From positions 248,001 through 312,000 of the forward strand of contig NZ_JAAMFB010000027.1 of assembly GCF_013322225.1 (NCBI RefSeq): a DNA stretch of 64,000 bases, given 5' to 3'. The first letter of the stretch is position 1; each line of letters begins with the position of its first letter. Below the pieces are notes generated by a model. It did not search any database. It saw nothing but the letters and a program-made list of their open reading frames with translations, and was not told the DNA's origin. Below are positions 63,222 to 64,000 of the stretch, one piece after another. Position numbers and translations under genes: made by a program. Source of the stretch: Agrobacterium larrymoorei. Lineage in GTDB: Bacteria; Pseudomonadota; Alphaproteobacteria; Rhizobiales; Rhizobiaceae.

Positions 63222-64000
63222 CTATGAGTGGAACGATCTTTCTGGTGGATGACGACACCCAATTGCGCAAGGCCATGCGGCAAACGCTGGAGTTGGAGGG
63301 AATGACCGTGACGCCGTTCCCAAAGGCAGAGCTGGCGCTTGAGGCGCTTACTAGCGATTTCGAAGGCATCGTCATTACCGATGTGCGCATGCCTGGCATG
63401 GACGGTCTCCAGTTTTTCGAGCGGGTGCGCAGGATCGATACCGATCTGCCTGTCATCCTCATCACCGGCCACGGCGACGTGCCGATGGCGGTCGCGGCGC
63501 TTCAGAATGGCGCCTATGACTTTATCGCCAAACCTTTCCCTGCGGAACGAATGGTGGAAAGCGCGCGTCGCGCCCTGGAAAAACGGCAACTTATTATGGA
63601 AAATCGTGCCCTGCGGCGTGCCGCGGAGCAGGCGCAGGACGATTTACCCTTGCTTGGTCAAACCCCGGCAATGGAGCGGCTGCGCAACACCCTGCGCCAC
63701 ATTGCCGATACCGATGTGGACGTGTTGGTGGCTGGTGAAACCGGCAGCGGTAAGGAAGTGGTGGCGACCGCATTGCATAGATGGAGCAAGCGCCGGTCCA
63801 AGGGTAATTTCGTGGCTCTGAATTGCGGCGCGCTTCCAGAGACGGTGATTGAGAGCGAGTTGTTCGGGCATGAGGCAGGAGCCTTCACCGGCGCACAGAA
63901 AAAGCGCATCGGACGCATCGAGCATTCGAGCGGCGGTACTCTGTTTCTGGATGAGATCGAAAGCATGCCGCCTGCCGTACAGGTGAAAATGCTGCGTGTT
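63218..64000 (+). CDS. dctD: C4-dicarboxylate response regulator DctD, sigma-54 activator (3' end outside the window)
   Basis: The activator of dctA, cut by the right edge after 261 residues. The receiver domain has the acidic pocket (FLVDDDTQ), phospho-acceptor Asp55 ([12 protein letters not shown]), Thr83 and Lys105 (AKPF). The AAA+ domain starts with Walker A GETGSGKE (173-180), the sigma-54 contact loop GAFTGA (221-226) and Walker B TLFLDEIE. The C-terminal DNA-binding HTH is not in the window. The ATG at 63218 overlaps the dctB stop (ATGA); a second ATG at 63224 is possible. Confidence 0.95.
   Translation, partial: MTMSGTIFLVDDDTQLRKAMRQTLELEGMTVTPFPKAELALEALTSDFEGIVITDVRMPGMDGLQFFERVRRIDTDLPVILITGHGDVPMAVAALQNGAYDFIAKPFPAERMVESARRALEKRQLIMENRALRRAAEQAQDDLPLLGQTPAMERLRNTLRHIADTDVDVLVAGETGSGKEVVATALHRWSKRRSKGNFVALNCGALPETVIESELFGHEAGAFTGAQKKRIGRIEHSSGGTLFLDEIESMPPAVQVKMLRV

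Overview
The window reads as a chromosomal segment of an alphaproteobacterium of the order Rhizobiales, closest in feel to the Brucella/Ochrobactrum or Agrobacterium/Rhizobium groups; I cannot fix the genus from sequence alone. The reasons are a dctA / dctB-dctD locus with a textbook sigma-54 promoter and paired upstream inverted repeats, many sugar and peptide ABC transporters next to Gfo/Idh/MocA dehydrogenases, split pccB/pccA carboxylase genes, candidate general-stress (EcfG/RpoE2) promoters of the form GGAAC-N18-TT, and iron boxes resembling rhizobial Irr and RirA sites. I see no rRNA, tRNA, CRISPR array, prophage or insertion sequence. Coding density is high and most gene boundaries show translational coupling (ATGA or TAATG overlaps).

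Layout. Positions 1-4697: the end of a sugar-uptake operon (ABC ATPase, TIM-barrel isomerase/epimerase, Gfo/Idh/MocA dehydrogenase, family 43 glycosidase). 4713-6599: queC-queD-queE for 7-deazaguanine (queuosine precursor) synthesis, behind a probable preQ1-I riboswitch whose pseudoknot would occlude the queC ribosome binding site. 6714-15387: a mixed housekeeping and stress region with a 64-residue small protein, an alkyladenine DNA glycosylase, an SDR, two L,D-transpeptidase lipoproteins, a three-gene two-component cluster (CHASE3 kinase, receiver, receiver-kinase), a small exported protein and an LtrA-family membrane protein. Three candidate EcfG promoters lie here. 15394-27334: a large divergent catabolic locus around a TetR regulator, with four enzyme genes on one side and a complete ABC importer plus two more Gfo/Idh/MocA dehydrogenases on the other. 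Both promoters carry the same operator at the same distance from a TTGACA box.

27349-35074: an SDR, a cysteine-synthase-like PLP enzyme, and an iron(III)-siderophore type ABC importer with two paralogous binding proteins. A methyltransferase is divergent from the importer across candidate Irr and RirA boxes, and a cupin follows. 35318-45993: a LacI-type regulator and a plant-cell-wall (pectin / rhamnogalacturonan-like) utilisation locus: ABC importer, GH28-like beta-helix enzyme, GH105-like hydrolase, and an 841-residue protein of unknown family whose layout resembles a polysaccharide lyase. Two near-identical 16-bp palindromes flank its divergent promoter. 46169-48145: a PAP2 phosphatase with an autotransporter-type beta-strand repeat tail but no barrel. 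48146-53823: a peptide-type ABC importer (dpp-like) with a long structured leader. 53831-59106: pccA, pccB and an acetyltransferase-TPR protein whose ribosome binding site can pair with upstream sequence. 59216-64000: a half-size EamA transporter and the dicarboxylate locus dctA, dctB, dctD (dctD cut by the window end).

The most unusual material is the 841-residue protein at 41997-44522 with its glycan-degradation neighbours, the TetR-governed oxidation/isomerisation cluster at 15394-27334, and several RNA or operator elements (preQ1 switch, stress promoters, occluded ribosome binding site, structured peptide-transporter leader).
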